From: Desulfonatronum thioautotrophicum
GTDB lineage: Bacteria; Desulfobacterota; Desulfovibrionia; Desulfovibrionales; Desulfonatronaceae
Assembly: GCF_000934745.1 (NCBI RefSeq)
Contig: NZ_JYNO01000004.1
Coordinates: 124,001 to 188,000 of the forward strand
Direction: 5' to 3'
Length of the DNA: 64,000 nucleotides
Shown: positions 7,928-18,928 of the stretch, one piece after another
How the letters are laid out: each line of letters opens with the position of its first letter
How positions within the stretch are numbered: the first letter of the stretch is position 1
Program-made: the position numbers and the translations under genes
Notes under the pieces: generated by a model
Seen by the model: the letters and a program-made list of their open reading frames with translations, nothing else
The model's database searches: none
Told to the model about the DNA's origin: nothing

Positions 7928-9844
7928 ATGCACATCATCCCCTATTTCAGTCTCTTGGCCGCCCTGATTCTCTCATTGCTCGCTGCCGCGGCCTGCCTGC
8001 ATCAAGCCTGGGAAGGCCGATCCCGCTGGCTGCCCTGGGTGGAAAACGCGCAGATCGTGGTCTGTACGCTGGTAACCATCAGCTCCTTTTTTCTGCTCTG
8101 GGCGTTTTACGTCAAGGATTTTTCCCTGCTGTACGTCAGCCGCTACTCGGACCTGACCCTGCCGCTGTTCTACCGGCTGACCGCCTTTTGGGCCGGTCAG
8201 GCCGGTTCCATGCTCTTCTGGGCCTGGTTGGTGGTGGTCTGCGGGACGATTTTCCTGTTTACCAAACGCTATCACCTTCTTGGGGCCCAGAGCCGGGTCT
8301 TTTTCTGGATTTTTTTTCTGGGTGTCCAATCGTTCTTCATGTACCTGCTCACCGGTCACCAGAACCCCTTTCTGGAAATTTCCCCCGCTCCCCTGGATGG
8401 GCAGGGCCTGAACCCGCTGCTGCAGCATCCGGGGATGATCATCCATCCGCCGACACTCTTCATCGGGTATGCCGGGTTTACCATTCCGGCCTGTCTGGCC
8501 TTGGCCTGCTGGATCACCGGGGAGAAGCACTCCTGGATCGAAATCGCCCATAACTGGACCCTGACCGCATGGATCTTTCTCGCCGCCGGAATCATCATCG
8601 GCGGATGGTGGGCGTATCTGGAACTGGGCTGGGGTGGCTACTGGGCCTGGGACCCGGTGGAAAACGCCTCGCTGATTCCCTGGCTCAGCTCCACGGCCTT
8701 TCTGCATACGGCCATTGTCGGCCAGGGCCGCAAGGCCCTGGGCAAGACCAACGTTTTGTTGATGGTTTTGACCCTGGTACTGTGCTTCATGGCCACCTAC
8801 CTGGTGCGCAGCGGAGTGATCGACTCCCTGCACGCCTTTGGCGACGGCGGCGTCGGCAATCCATTGATGTTTTTCATGATGTTCATCATGGTGGTCACGG
8901 CTCTGGTGTTGTTTTTCGGCCCGTCGCGGGATGACCGCCCCCTGAGCGGACTGGGCAGCCGTCAAGGCCTGCTCGTTATCACGGCCTGGATTTTTCTGAC
9001 ATTGGGTCTGGTGGTGCTGATGGGCACCTTCTGGCCGGTGATCAGCAAACTGTGGACCGAAAGCCCCTTGGGCCTGGACGCCGGTTTCTACAACCGGGTC
9101 ACCTTGCCGCTTTTTGTGGTGGTTGGTGCGCTCCTGGTGATCTGTCCCTGGATACAGTGGCGCGGTGGCGTGCGCTTCGGCAAGGGGCTCGCGGTACTGG
9201 CCGGGATCTGGCTGGCCCTGGGCGTGGTGCTCTGGATCAACGGGATCCGCATGCCGCTGGCCGTGGTTGGTGCCAGCGCGGGTTTGGCCATGGTGGCCAG
9301 TTTGGTTCTGCTGTTCATCCTGGACCCGTCCTTGCGCCGGCGGCGCACGGCCTGGGGCGCGCATGGCGTACATCTGGGCATTGCCCTGATGTTTCTGGGC
9401 GTGGCCATTTCCGGCCCATACAAGGTGGAAGTCGACGCCGTGCTCGCTCCGGGCGAGTCCATGGTCATCCAGGATTTCACCGTCACCTACCTGGAAATGG
9501 AGACCTGGAGCACGCCGGCCATGACGGTCTATGCCGCCAGACTGGAGATAGCCCGTGATGGTCAGGTGATTGGTGAACTGGCTCCCCAGCGGCGTGTCTA
9601 CCGCACCTGGGATCGCCCCCATACCAAGGTCGACACGCGGTTCAGCCTGGGCGTGGAGTTGTACGCCACGCTTCTGGGGTTCACCCAGGAGGATATAATC
9701 AGCCTGCGCATGAGCACCCAGCCGCTGGTGAACTGGATCTGGATCGGCTGCATCATCATCTGCGTGGTGGGCTTTTTCGCCGTGCGCACCCTCAAGGGAA
9801 GGGCCAGGGACGTCGACACGGAACCAGACCCGGCCACGTCCTGA
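7928..9844 (+). CDS. ccmF: Heme lyase subunit CcmF
   Basis: This 638-residue polytopic membrane protein has the family length and the tryptophan-rich WWD domain, WGGYWAWDPVENASLIPW, at about residues 235-252. Conserved periplasmic histidines lie around it (for example in LQHPGM near 166-170 and in IIHPPTLFIGY near 171-181). CcmF takes heme from CcmE and attaches it to CXXCH motifs of exported apocytochromes c. Cytochromes c are abundant in sulfate reducers. The ATG follows GGAG located inside the end of the terminator-like hairpin. Confidence 0.95.
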   Translation: MHIIPYFSLLAALILSLLAAAACLHQAWEGRSRWLPWVENAQIVVCTLVTISSFFLLWAFYVKDFSLLYVSRYSDLTLPLFYRLTAFWAGQAGSMLFWAWLVVVCGTIFLFTKRYHLLGAQSRVFFWIFFLGVQSFFMYLLTGHQNPFLEISPAPLDGQGLNPLLQHPGMIIHPPTLFIGYAGFTIPACLALACWITGEKHSWIEIAHNWTLTAWIFLAAGIIIGGWWAYLELGWGGYWAWDPVENASLIPWLSSTAFLHTAIVGQGRKALGKTNVLLMVLTLVLCFMATYLVRSGVIDSLHAFGDGGVGNPLMFFMMFIMVVTALVLFFGPSRDDRPLSGLGSRQGLLVITAWIFLTLGLVVLMGTFWPVISKLWTESPLGLDAGFYNRVTLPLFVVVGALLVICPWIQWRGGVRFGKGLAVLAGIWLALGVVLWINGIRMPLAVVGASAGLAMVASLVLLFILDPSLRRRRTAWGAHGVHLGIALMFLGVAISGPYKVEVDAVLAPGESMVIQDFTVTYLEMETWSTPAMTVYAARLEIARDGQVIGELAPQRRVYRTWDRPHTKVDTRFSLGVELYATLLGFTQEDIISLRMSTQPLVNWIWIGCIIICVVGFFAVRTLKGRARDVDTEPDPATS

Positions 9845-9881
9845 CCACGGCAAGGCCTCTTCCCATGCGTACTGGAGATGC

Positions 9882-10550
9882 ATGACCCAGAGTGATCCGG
9901 AACTCGTCAGCCTGAACGGCGTGGGCCATTACTTCGGCCAGCGCCTGGTTTTCCGTCAGGTTACCTTGGGCGTGGCCCCGGGCGAGGTGCTGCTGGTTCT
10001 GGGGCCCAACGGAGCCGGGAAGTCCACGCTGTTGCAGATCATTGCCGGGCTGCTCACTCCCGGCAGCGGCGCAATCGACTGGACCCTGGAGCCTGGGGAG
10101 ATCGGCTATCTTGGTCACGGCACCTGCGTGTACCCGTTCTTGAGCGCCTCGGATAATCTGTTTTTCTGGGCCAGGATGCACGGGATGACACCAGCGCTCG
10201 GAGATATTGCCGCGGTCCTGGACCGGGTGGGCTTGAAAGCCGCAGCTCTGGAGCGGGCCGGCACATTTTCCCGGGGCATGGCCCAACGGCTCAGTCTGGC
10301 CCGCGTGCTGTTGCTGGACGCGAAGCTGCTGCTGCTGGATGAACCGGCCACCGGTCTGGACACGGCTTCCCGGTCCATCCTGGACCAGGAAATCAGCCAG
10401 GCCAGGGCGCGGGGAGCAGCGGTCGTCTGGGTCAGCCACGACGCCCGTCGCGACGTGCTTCTGGCGGACCGGGTGGTGGTGCTCCAGGGGAAAGGTCAGG
10501 CCTTCCTGGGAACCACCACGGCGTATCAGCAGTGGAGTTGTGATGCCTAG
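9882..10550 (+). CDS. ccmA: Heme exporter ATPase CcmA
   Basis: This 222-residue single ABC ATPase has Walker A GPNGAGKST near residue 45, a signature region FSRGMAQRLSLAR near 128-140 and Walker B LLLLDEPATGLD near 148-159. CcmA works with CcmB to release holo-CcmE from CcmC. It follows ccmF by 37 bp and overlaps the start of ccmB by 8 bp, so translation is coupled. Confidence 0.93.
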   Translation: MTQSDPELVSLNGVGHYFGQRLVFRQVTLGVAPGEVLLVLGPNGAGKSTLLQIIAGLLTPGSGAIDWTLEPGEIGYLGHGTCVYPFLSASDNLFFWARMHGMTPALGDIAAVLDRVGLKAAALERAGTFSRGMAQRLSLARVLLLDAKLLLLDEPATGLDTASRSILDQEISQARARGAAVVWVSHDARRDVLLADRVVVLQGKGQAFLGTTTAYQQWSCDA

Positions 10551-11223
10551 GCCGCCCAGGTTCCTGGTCCTGGCGCACAAGGATCTGCGCCTGATGCTCG
10601 GCCTGGGGCTGGGACTGGTACAGACAGTGCTCCTGGGACTGCTGATCATTTTTGTTTTCAGCCTTTCTCTGCCCGTGGGCGAGACCATGAGCGGTCAGGG
10701 TGCCGCGGCCATCTTCTGGCTGGCCTCGGTTTTTGGTCTGGTATTGCTGTTCAATGCCCTGTACCACCTGGAAGAAGCCAATGGCGTCCGGCTGGGGTTG
10801 CTTTTGGCACCCATCAGCCCGACCACCGTCTTTTTGGGCAAGGCCCTGGCCGGAGGCGCGCTGCTGGTTCTGGCCCAGATTTTTTTTCTGATCGGCCTGG
10901 TGGTTTTTCTCGGGCAATCCCTGTATGGACAGTGGCTGTGGGCCCTGGGACTGGTACTTGCCGTGGATCTGGGGCTGGTGATCATGGGCTCGTTGTTGGG
11001 AGCACTCAGCCAAGGTCAGGCAGCCAGGGAGTCATTACTGAGCGTCATCCTCTTTCCATTGCTGGTGCCTCTGCTGCTGGGCGGGGTCAAGCTGGGCGGC
11101 GGGCTGCTTTCGGGCGTTTCGATCCAGGAAGAAACCCAGTGGATGACCTTGATTATGGCTTTTGACGCCCTGTTCGCCGCCGTGGCCCTGATTCTGTTTC
11201 CTCTGGTTTTCCGGGAGGGATGA
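10543..11223 (+). CDS. ccmB: Heme exporter permease CcmB
   Basis: This 226-residue protein has six hydrophobic segments, the standard CcmB size and topology. The N-terminal RFLVLAHKDLRL resembles the usual family opening. The ATG at 10543 lies inside the last codons of ccmA, and longer in-frame extensions upstream run antisense to the CcmA fold and are not believable. It partners CcmA and is followed by ccmC after 7 bp. Confidence 0.92.
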   Translation: MPRPPRFLVLAHKDLRLMLGLGLGLVQTVLLGLLIIFVFSLSLPVGETMSGQGAAAIFWLASVFGLVLLFNALYHLEEANGVRLGLLLAPISPTTVFLGKALAGGALLVLAQIFFLIGLVVFLGQSLYGQWLWALGLVLAVDLGLVIMGSLLGALSQGQAARESLLSVILFPLLVPLLLGGVKLGGGLLSGVSIQEETQWMTLIMAFDALFAAVALILFPLVFREG

Positions 11224-11230
11224 TCCGTTC

Positions 11231-11905
11231 ATGAAAGTTACTCCGCTGATTTCCATCCTGGCCGTGGCCGCGGGATTGACCCTGGTTGGAGCACATCTGG
11301 CCATCTGGCTGCACGCCCCGGTGGAGGCCACCATGGGACTGGTGCAGAAAATTTTCTATCTGCATCTGCCGCTGGCCTGGTGGGCGATGCTCAGCTTTTT
11401 TCTGGTTTTTGTCGGCAGCGTGGGCATGCTGTTCCGCAAGACCGCATCCTGGGACGCTCTGGCCGGTTCGGCCGCGGAAATGGGCGTCCTTTTCAGCGGT
11501 CTGGCCTTGATTACCGGTTCCTTGTGGGCCAGACCGATCTGGAATGTCTGGTGGACCTGGGACCCCCGGTTGACCACGGCCCTGATCATGTGGTTCGTCT
11601 ACACCGGCTACCTTGTCTTGCGCACGTCGCCGATCCCCCACGCCAAACGGCGCATCTTGTGCGCCGTATTGGGCATCGTCGCCTTTGTGAATATTCCTTT
11701 TGTCTTTTTCTCCACCCGGTTATGGCGCAGTATTCACCCCTCGGTCATTACCTCCTCCGGTGGCGGCATGGAACCGGAAATGTGGCAGGCCATGGGCATC
11801 TCCCTGACCGGCGTGGGCCTGCTCTGGTTGGTCCTGGTTATCCTGCGTACCCGTCAGATCCTGGTCCAGGAACGCCTGGACGGACTGTGGGCCGCCCGCC
11901 TTTGA
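11231..11905 (+). CDS. ccmC: Heme transporter CcmC
   Basis: This 224-residue protein has six membrane segments and a WWD motif, WNVWWTWDP, at residues 104-112. Conserved heme-ligand histidines sit at about His45 (FYLHLP) and His169 (RSIHP). CcmC loads heme onto CcmE. It is the last clear ccm gene. No ccmD, ccmG or ccmH follows, and the only open frame in the next 119 bp is a 36-codon peptide (11908-12018) that does not resemble CcmD. Confidence 0.94.
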   Translation: MKVTPLISILAVAAGLTLVGAHLAIWLHAPVEATMGLVQKIFYLHLPLAWWAMLSFFLVFVGSVGMLFRKTASWDALAGSAAEMGVLFSGLALITGSLWARPIWNVWWTWDPRLTTALIMWFVYTGYLVLRTSPIPHAKRRILCAVLGIVAFVNIPFVFFSTRLWRSIHPSVITSSGGGMEPEMWQAMGISLTGVGLLWLVLVILRTRQILVQERLDGLWAARL

Positions 11906-12024
11906 TCATGTTTTCGCGGATCGGTACGATGTCGTGCACGGCGACGAGTACCCCGCTCTCCATCTTCGTTCCGGTTTTCTTCCCGACGGTTTTTCTCCTG
12001 GAATCGCCAACCTGCTGATTGCCC

Positions 12025-13998
12025 ATGTTCTACCAGTTCAAGAATCCCAAGCTGTACGTCATGTTCTTGACCGACGGGCTGCTGTTCGCCTTGGCCATGG
12101 TTCTCAGCTACCTGATCCGCTTTGATTTCCAGATCGACGATTTTTATCAGGCCCAAATGGTCAATCTGTTGCTGATCGCCATTCCCCTGAAGCTGGTGGT
12201 GTTCACGGTTTTCGGGCTGTACCGGGGAATGTGGCGGTATACCGGGCTGGGCGATCTGTGGTTTGTGGTCCAGGCCGCGGTGATCAGCTCCCTGCTGCTG
12301 GTGGCCCTGATGTTCACCTGGAATCGCCTGGAGGGCTATCCGCGCACGGTGTTTGTCCTGGACGCGGCCTTTACCATGCTTTTTGCCGGGGGGCTGCGGA
12401 TGGTGATCCGCTCCGGCTACACCATGCAGGGCAGCATCCGGAATTTCCCCTGGTGTGTTCCGTTGCGGCGCATGCCCAAGGGCAAGCGCTGTCTGATCCT
12501 GGGAGCCGGGGACGCCGGAGAGAAGATTTTGCGGGAAATCATAGAAAATCCGGATCTTGACCACCATGTGGTGGGTTTTTTGGACGACGATCCGGGCAAG
12601 CGGGGACGAACCCTGCACGGGGTTCCAGTGCTGGAAGAAATTTCCATGCTGCCCTACATTGTCGAGAAGGTCCAACCGGATGAACTGCTGATTGCCCTGC
12701 CTTCGGTCAGCGGTGTCCGGATGCGCTCCATCGTTGAATTGTGCAAGCAGGTCGGCGTTCCGTTCAAAACACTGCCGGTGATCGGCGAGATCATTGATGG
12801 CAAAGTCAGCGTCCGGTCTTTGCGGGAGGTCAATTTCCAGGATCTGCTGGGCCGGCCGGCGGTGACCCTGGATGATGACGGGATTCGGGGGATTCTGGCC
12901 GACAGAACCGTTCTGGTCACCGGGTGCGGCGGGTCCATTGGCTCGGAACTCTGCCGGCAGATTATCCGCTACGCGCCCGGACGGTTGATTCTCCTGGATG
13001 CCGGGGAGACTAATCTCTATGCCATCCAGATGGAGCTGGAGCACGAGCATCGTTTCAAGGCTTATGTGCCGGTGCTGGGTCAGGTGCAGGACGAGACACT
13101 GATGGAGGACGTGTTCAGTGCGTACGCTCCGGAAGTGGTCTTCCACGCCGCGGCCTACAAGCATGTGCCCATGCTGGAAAACAATCCCTGGCAGGCGGTC
13201 TGGACGAATATTCTCGGCAGCAAAGTGGTCATGGAAAAATCCCTGGCCCATGGCGTGCAGCGCTTTGTCTTGGTATCCACGGACAAGGCGGTGCGGCCCA
13301 CCAATGTCATGGGAGCCAGCAAGCGTGTGGCCGAGCTGCTGCTCCGGGGCATTCAGAACGGCCGGACCCGGTTCATGGCCGTGCGCTTCGGCAATGTGGT
13401 GGGCTCTTCGGGGTCGGTTATTCCCCTGTTTCGCCGGCAGATCGAGCTGGGTGGCCCGGTGACCGTGACCCATCCGGAGATGATTCGTTACTTCATGACC
13501 ATTCCGGAGTCGGTCCAGTTGATCCTCCAGAGCGCGACTCTGGGCAAGGGTGGCGAAATCTTTGTTCTGGACATGGGCACGCCGGTGCGCATCCTGGACA
13601 TGGCCAGAGACCTGATCCGGCTTTCCGGGAAGGTGCCGGACGTGGACATTCCCATCGAGATCACCGGCCCCCGCGAGGGAGAAAAGCTTTTTGAGGAACT
13701 GATCATCGAATCCGAGGGAGTGGACAGCACCAGCCATGAAAAGATCATGGTCCTGAGGGAGGACGTTCAGGATGGGGAAGCGGAGGACTGGAGCCAACGA
13801 TTGAAGTCGCTGTACGGACTCATGGATCAGCTCCAGGCCGCGGCCCGGCGACATGACGCCTTGGCCATCAAGGAACTTCTCGGCCAAATCGTGCCCGAGT
13901 ACAGCGCCCAGCAAGGTCAGCCGGTATTCCACCCCGCACCCCGGGAACTGGGACAACCGTCTTCAATGAAAGGAAATATCCTCAGGGAGGCGGCATGA
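12025..13998 (+). CDS. Membrane NDP-sugar 4,6-dehydratase/epimerase (PglF/WbpM/CapD family)
   Basis: This 657-residue protein has four N-terminal membrane helices (about residues 10-130), a first Rossmann domain with GAGDAG near 155-160, and a second, catalytic SDR domain with TGCGGSIGSE near 301-310. The catalytic region STDKA...MGASK carries Met in place of the usual SDR Tyr, characteristic of this long dehydratase family. It makes 4-keto-6-deoxy UDP-sugars for surface polysaccharide or glycan synthesis. A TTG two codons earlier is less likely than this ATG. Its stop overlaps the aroC start (ATGA), so it is co-translated with an unrelated pathway gene. Confidence 0.88.
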   Translation: MFYQFKNPKLYVMFLTDGLLFALAMVLSYLIRFDFQIDDFYQAQMVNLLLIAIPLKLVVFTVFGLYRGMWRYTGLGDLWFVVQAAVISSLLLVALMFTWNRLEGYPRTVFVLDAAFTMLFAGGLRMVIRSGYTMQGSIRNFPWCVPLRRMPKGKRCLILGAGDAGEKILREIIENPDLDHHVVGFLDDDPGKRGRTLHGVPVLEEISMLPYIVEKVQPDELLIALPSVSGVRMRSIVELCKQVGVPFKTLPVIGEIIDGKVSVRSLREVNFQDLLGRPAVTLDDDGIRGILADRTVLVTGCGGSIGSELCRQIIRYAPGRLILLDAGETNLYAIQMELEHEHRFKAYVPVLGQVQDETLMEDVFSAYAPEVVFHAAAYKHVPMLENNPWQAVWTNILGSKVVMEKSLAHGVQRFVLVSTDKAVRPTNVMGASKRVAELLLRGIQNGRTRFMAVRFGNVVGSSGSVIPLFRRQIELGGPVTVTHPEMIRYFMTIPESVQLILQSATLGKGGEIFVLDMGTPVRILDMARDLIRLSGKVPDVDIPIEITGPREGEKLFEELIIESEGVDSTSHEKIMVLREDVQDGEAEDWSQRLKSLYGLMDQLQAAARRHDALAIKELLGQIVPEYSAQQGQPVFHPAPRELGQPSSMKGNILREAA

Positions 13999-15155
13999 GC
14001 GGGAATACGTTCGGGCGACTGTTTTGTCTCACCACCTTTGGTGAATCCCACGGACCTGGACTGGGCGGTGTCGTGGATGGTTGTCCCGCGGGCATTGCCC
14101 TGGATGAGCGGATGATCCAGCGGGAGTTGGACCGACGCAAGCCTGGACAAGGACTGGGAACCACCAGTCGCCGGGAGTCCGACCAGGTCCGGCTGATGTC
14201 CGGTGTTTTCGAGGGCAAGACAACAGGGACAGCCATCGGTTTTTTCATTGCCAACGAGGATCAACGTTCCCGGGATTACGGTCCCTTGCAACGTCTTTTT
14301 CGCCCCGGACATGCGGACATCACCTATCAGGCCAAGTACGGCATTCGTGATTACCGCGGCGGTGGTCGATCCTCCGGCCGGGAAACGGTCTGTCGGGTGG
14401 TGGGCGGGGCCGTGGCCCAGGAGGTGTTGGCCTCGGCTGGAATTTCCGTGTGTGCCTCTACCGTGGAAATGGGCGGTATCGGCTTGGCAGCCGTGGCCGG
14501 TTCCGAAACGCTCCGGGACAGGGATGCGGCCTTGGTTGACGCTGGTGTGCCGGATGCGTTGGACGCGCCAAACGCACCGGAGGCACCTGACGCACCTGAC
14601 GCGCCGCAAAATCGCCCATTTTTTGCGGCCCATCCGGATTTGGTCGAGATGTGGGAGGACCGGATCAAGGCAGTGCGCAGCCAGGGCGACACATTGGGCG
14701 GCATTGTGGAAGTGCGGGCTCTGGGACTGCCGGCGGGCTTGGGCGAGCCGGTGCTGGACAAGCTGGATGCGCGCTTGGCTTACGCCCTGATGGGCGTGGG
14801 CGCAGTCAAGGGCGTGGAGATCGGAGCCGGGTTTGCGGCCGCACGCATGCTGGGCAGCACCAACAATGATCCGATTTTGCCCCAGGGGTTTGCCTCCAAC
14901 AATTCCGGAGGAGTGCTCGGCGGGATCAGCTCCGGGCAGCCCCTGGTCATCCGGGTCGCCGTCAAGCCCATCCCTTCCATCGCCCGGCCCCAGGTCACCG
15001 TTGACCAGGACGGCCACGAACAGGAACTGCGCATTGGCGGGCGACACGATATCTGCGCCATTCCCCGGATTGTCCCTGTGCTCAAGGCCATGGTGTGCCT
15101 GACCCTGGCGGACATGCTCCTGTTGCACCGGGCAGCGGGCCATTGGCAATCCTGA
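13995..15155 (+). CDS. aroC: Chorismate synthase with a low-complexity insertion
   Basis: This 386-residue protein (usual length about 350-365) catalyses the last step of the shikimate pathway, EPSP to chorismate, using reduced FMN. Family motifs are visible: GESHG near 16-20, RPGHAD near 103-108, RGGGRSSGRET (121-131) and FASNNSGGVLGGISSG in the C-terminal half. Residues 187-205 are a repetitive Asp-Ala-Pro tract (DAPNAPEAPDAPDAP) absent from typical AroC, in a region likely to be a surface loop. The ATG overlaps the preceding stop by four bases. Confidence 0.95.
   Translation: MSGNTFGRLFCLTTFGESHGPGLGGVVDGCPAGIALDERMIQRELDRRKPGQGLGTTSRRESDQVRLMSGVFEGKTTGTAIGFFIANEDQRSRDYGPLQRLFRPGHADITYQAKYGIRDYRGGGRSSGRETVCRVVGGAVAQEVLASAGISVCASTVEMGGIGLAAVAGSETLRDRDAALVDAGVPDALDAPNAPEAPDAPDAPQNRPFFAAHPDLVEMWEDRIKAVRSQGDTLGGIVEVRALGLPAGLGEPVLDKLDARLAYALMGVGAVKGVEIGAGFAAARMLGSTNNDPILPQGFASNNSGGVLGGISSGQPLVIRVAVKPIPSIARPQVTVDQDGHEQELRIGGRHDICAIPRIVPVLKAMVCLTLADMLLLHRAAGHWQS
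14553..14609 (+). repeat. In-frame GAYGCRCCN repeat inside aroC
   Basis: A degenerate 9-bp/3-codon unit (Asp-Ala-Pro or Glu-Ala-Pro) recurs about five times with all variation kept in frame. It explains most of the extra length of this chorismate synthase. The upper-strand codons vary at third positions, so it is not a very recent expansion. Confidence 0.75.
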
Positions 15156-15180
15156 GCGCCCCGATGTCTCACCACCCTAA

Positions 15181-17333
<2,153 letters not shown>

Positions 17334-17351
17334 AAAGATCACCGTGGGTGA

Positions 17352-17400
17352 CGTTAACGCAAAAAAAGGCGGCTCATGGGCCGCCTTTTTTGCGTTAACG
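17352..17400. terminator. Strong bidirectional terminator
   Basis: A long perfect arm, CGTTAACGCAAAAAA then GGCGGC, pairs with GCCGCC then TTTTTTGCGTTAACG around a six-base loop, with a single unpaired A. It has an A-run on one side and a T-run on the other, so it can stop both the convergent thioesterase (+) and msrAB (-) transcripts. Confidence 0.93.
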
Positions 17401-17418
17401 GAAACGTGAGGGAGGGCC

Positions 17419-18537
17419 TCACTCCGGAAACAGGCTTATGAATTCACCGTACCCCTCCCGGACCAGATCCTCCTTGGGAATAAACCGCAGGGCCGCCGAA
17501 TTGATGCAGTAACGCAACCCTGTCGGTGCCGGACCGTCGGGGAAGACGTGGCCCAGATGGGAGTCGGCGTGCTTGCTGCGAACCTCGGTGCGGCGCATGA
17601 ACAGCTTGCGGTCCACGTGCTCGGTGATGTTTTCCGGCTCAAGGGGCTTGGAAAAACTGGGCCAGCCCGTGCCGGAGTCAAATTTGTCCACGGTGCTGAA
17701 CAGCGGTTCTCCGGAAACAATATCCACGTAAATGCCCGGGCGCTTGTTGTCCCAGTAGGCATTCTTGAACGGCGGTTCGGTTCCGTCTTCCTGGGTGACC
17801 TGGAACTGTAACGGGGTCAGCATCGTACGCAGCACATCCTGGGACGGCTTGGTAAACGGCGGGGTGAACCCCTTATTGCTTGCTGTTTTTGGGCGGACTT
17901 CGGTCTGGCTCCAGTGGGCATCGAGAAAGGGTTGGCGTCCGGAGAGCACCCGGTAGCGCTGATAGTGGGCCGGGTTGGTCGCGGAGTAGTTCTGGTGGTA
18001 GTCTTCGGCGGGGTAAAAGATCTGGGCCGCGAGGATCGGCGTGACCACGGGCTTGGCAAATCGTCCCGAGGCTTCCAGGCTCTGCTTGGAAGCCTCGGCG
18101 GCAATGCGCTGGGACTCGTTATGGTAAAAAATGGCCGTCTTGTATTGCGAACCACGATCCGCGAATTGTCCGCCGGGATCAGTGGGATCAATGGAGCGCC
18201 AGAAGGCGTCCAGAATGGCGGTGTAGGTCACTTTGGACGGGTCGAATCGCACCTGTACCGCTTCCACGTGGCCGGTGTCGCCGCCGACCACCTGCTGGTA
18301 GGTGGGATGCTCAACGTGGCCTCCGGTATATCCGGATATGGCCTCCAGCACTCCGTCCAGTTTGTTCAGGTCGGATTCCAGGCACCAAAAACATCCGCCG
18401 GCAAAAGTGGCCAATTCAGTGGTGTTGGGGGTATCTTGCATGTGGGACTCCTTGAGATCGGCCGAAGCCGTTGCGAAAAAAAGAATAAGAGCCGCGAGAA
18501 GCGGGACAGGAAGAGTTCTCTTGAAAATGTGGGGCAT
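17419..18537 (-). CDS. msrAB: Exported methionine sulfoxide reductase MsrA-MsrB fusion
   Basis: The chosen ATG (18537) has GAGG about seven bases upstream and gives 372 residues with a signal peptide ending near ATASA (residue 26). An upstream ATG (18552) would add five residues. The MsrA domain carries the catalytic GCFWC motif (48-52) and the MsrB domain carries the C-terminal [11 protein letters not shown] motif. Zinc Cys pairs of some MsrB proteins are not obvious. The fusion reduces both Met-S-oxide and Met-R-oxide. Export to the periplasm suggests repair of secreted proteins, here in a nominal anaerobe. Confidence 0.94.
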   Translation of the reverse strand: MPHIFKRTLPVPLLAALILFFATASADLKESHMQDTPNTTELATFAGGCFWCLESDLNKLDGVLEAISGYTGGHVEHPTYQQVVGGDTGHVEAVQVRFDPSKVTYTAILDAFWRSIDPTDPGGQFADRGSQYKTAIFYHNESQRIAAEASKQSLEASGRFAKPVVTPILAAQIFYPAEDYHQNYSATNPAHYQRYRVLSGRQPFLDAHWSQTEVRPKTASNKGFTPPFTKPSQDVLRTMLTPLQFQVTQEDGTEPPFKNAYWDNKRPGIYVDIVSGEPLFSTVDKFDSGTGWPSFSKPLEPENITEHVDRKLFMRRTEVRSKHADSHLGHVFPDGPAPTGLRYCINSAALRFIPKEDLVREGYGEFISLFPE

Positions 18538-18765
18538 ATGGGCCTCGTGCATGGGCAAAGCGTTGTGGGAAATCGAGTAACGATCCGGAGAATAATGTCA
18601 GGAAGTGCTTTGGCAAGCCGAGCGCCACATCTAAATCAGTGGAGCCTGATCGTGGTCTCAGCCCGTTGGCCCTATCTGTTGGGCCGGGATGGTTTATAAG
18701 GCCGAATAATTTTGTTTACATTTTTTTCGGACACCCGGTTTGACCGTGACGGGTGACGTTGTGCC

Positions 18766-18844
18766 GTAGGGGTGGACCTGTGTGTCCGCCCATTACGGGC
18801 TGAGGCGGTATCTCGAATGGGCGCACACGCAGGTGCGCCCCTAC
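18766..18844. repeat. REP-like inverted repeat pair
   Basis: A 26-bp arm at 18766-18791 beginning GTAGGGGTGGACCTG is the imperfect inverse of the arm at 18819-18844 ending GGTGCGCCCCTAC, with a 27-bp spacer. The arm consensus (GTAGGGGCGCACCTGCG...) is a widespread bacterial intergenic repeat. The rest of the 390-bp gap between htpX-like and msrAB holds no gene that I can see. Confidence 0.75.
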
Positions 18845-18928
18845 AGTGGGACAACCACCCCCATACACGGATTTGTCAACCAATCCTGAATCATCCCGTT
18901 GGACCAATCCGTGTTTTCTGGTGGTGAG

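Noticed and set aside
7973-9883. Open antisense frame of 636 codons opposite ccmF
   Set aside because: No motifs, and CcmF is unambiguous on the + strand.
11908-12018. Candidate CcmD (36 codons)
   Set aside because: It is short and lacks the single helix plus charged C-terminal tail typical of CcmD.
11854-13956. Open antisense frame of 700 codons opposite the sugar dehydratase
   Set aside because: Same GC-driven shadow effect. The dehydratase has full Rossmann motifs.
18672-18907. Small - strand frames in the gap upstream of msrAB
   Set aside because: They translate the REP-like repeat.
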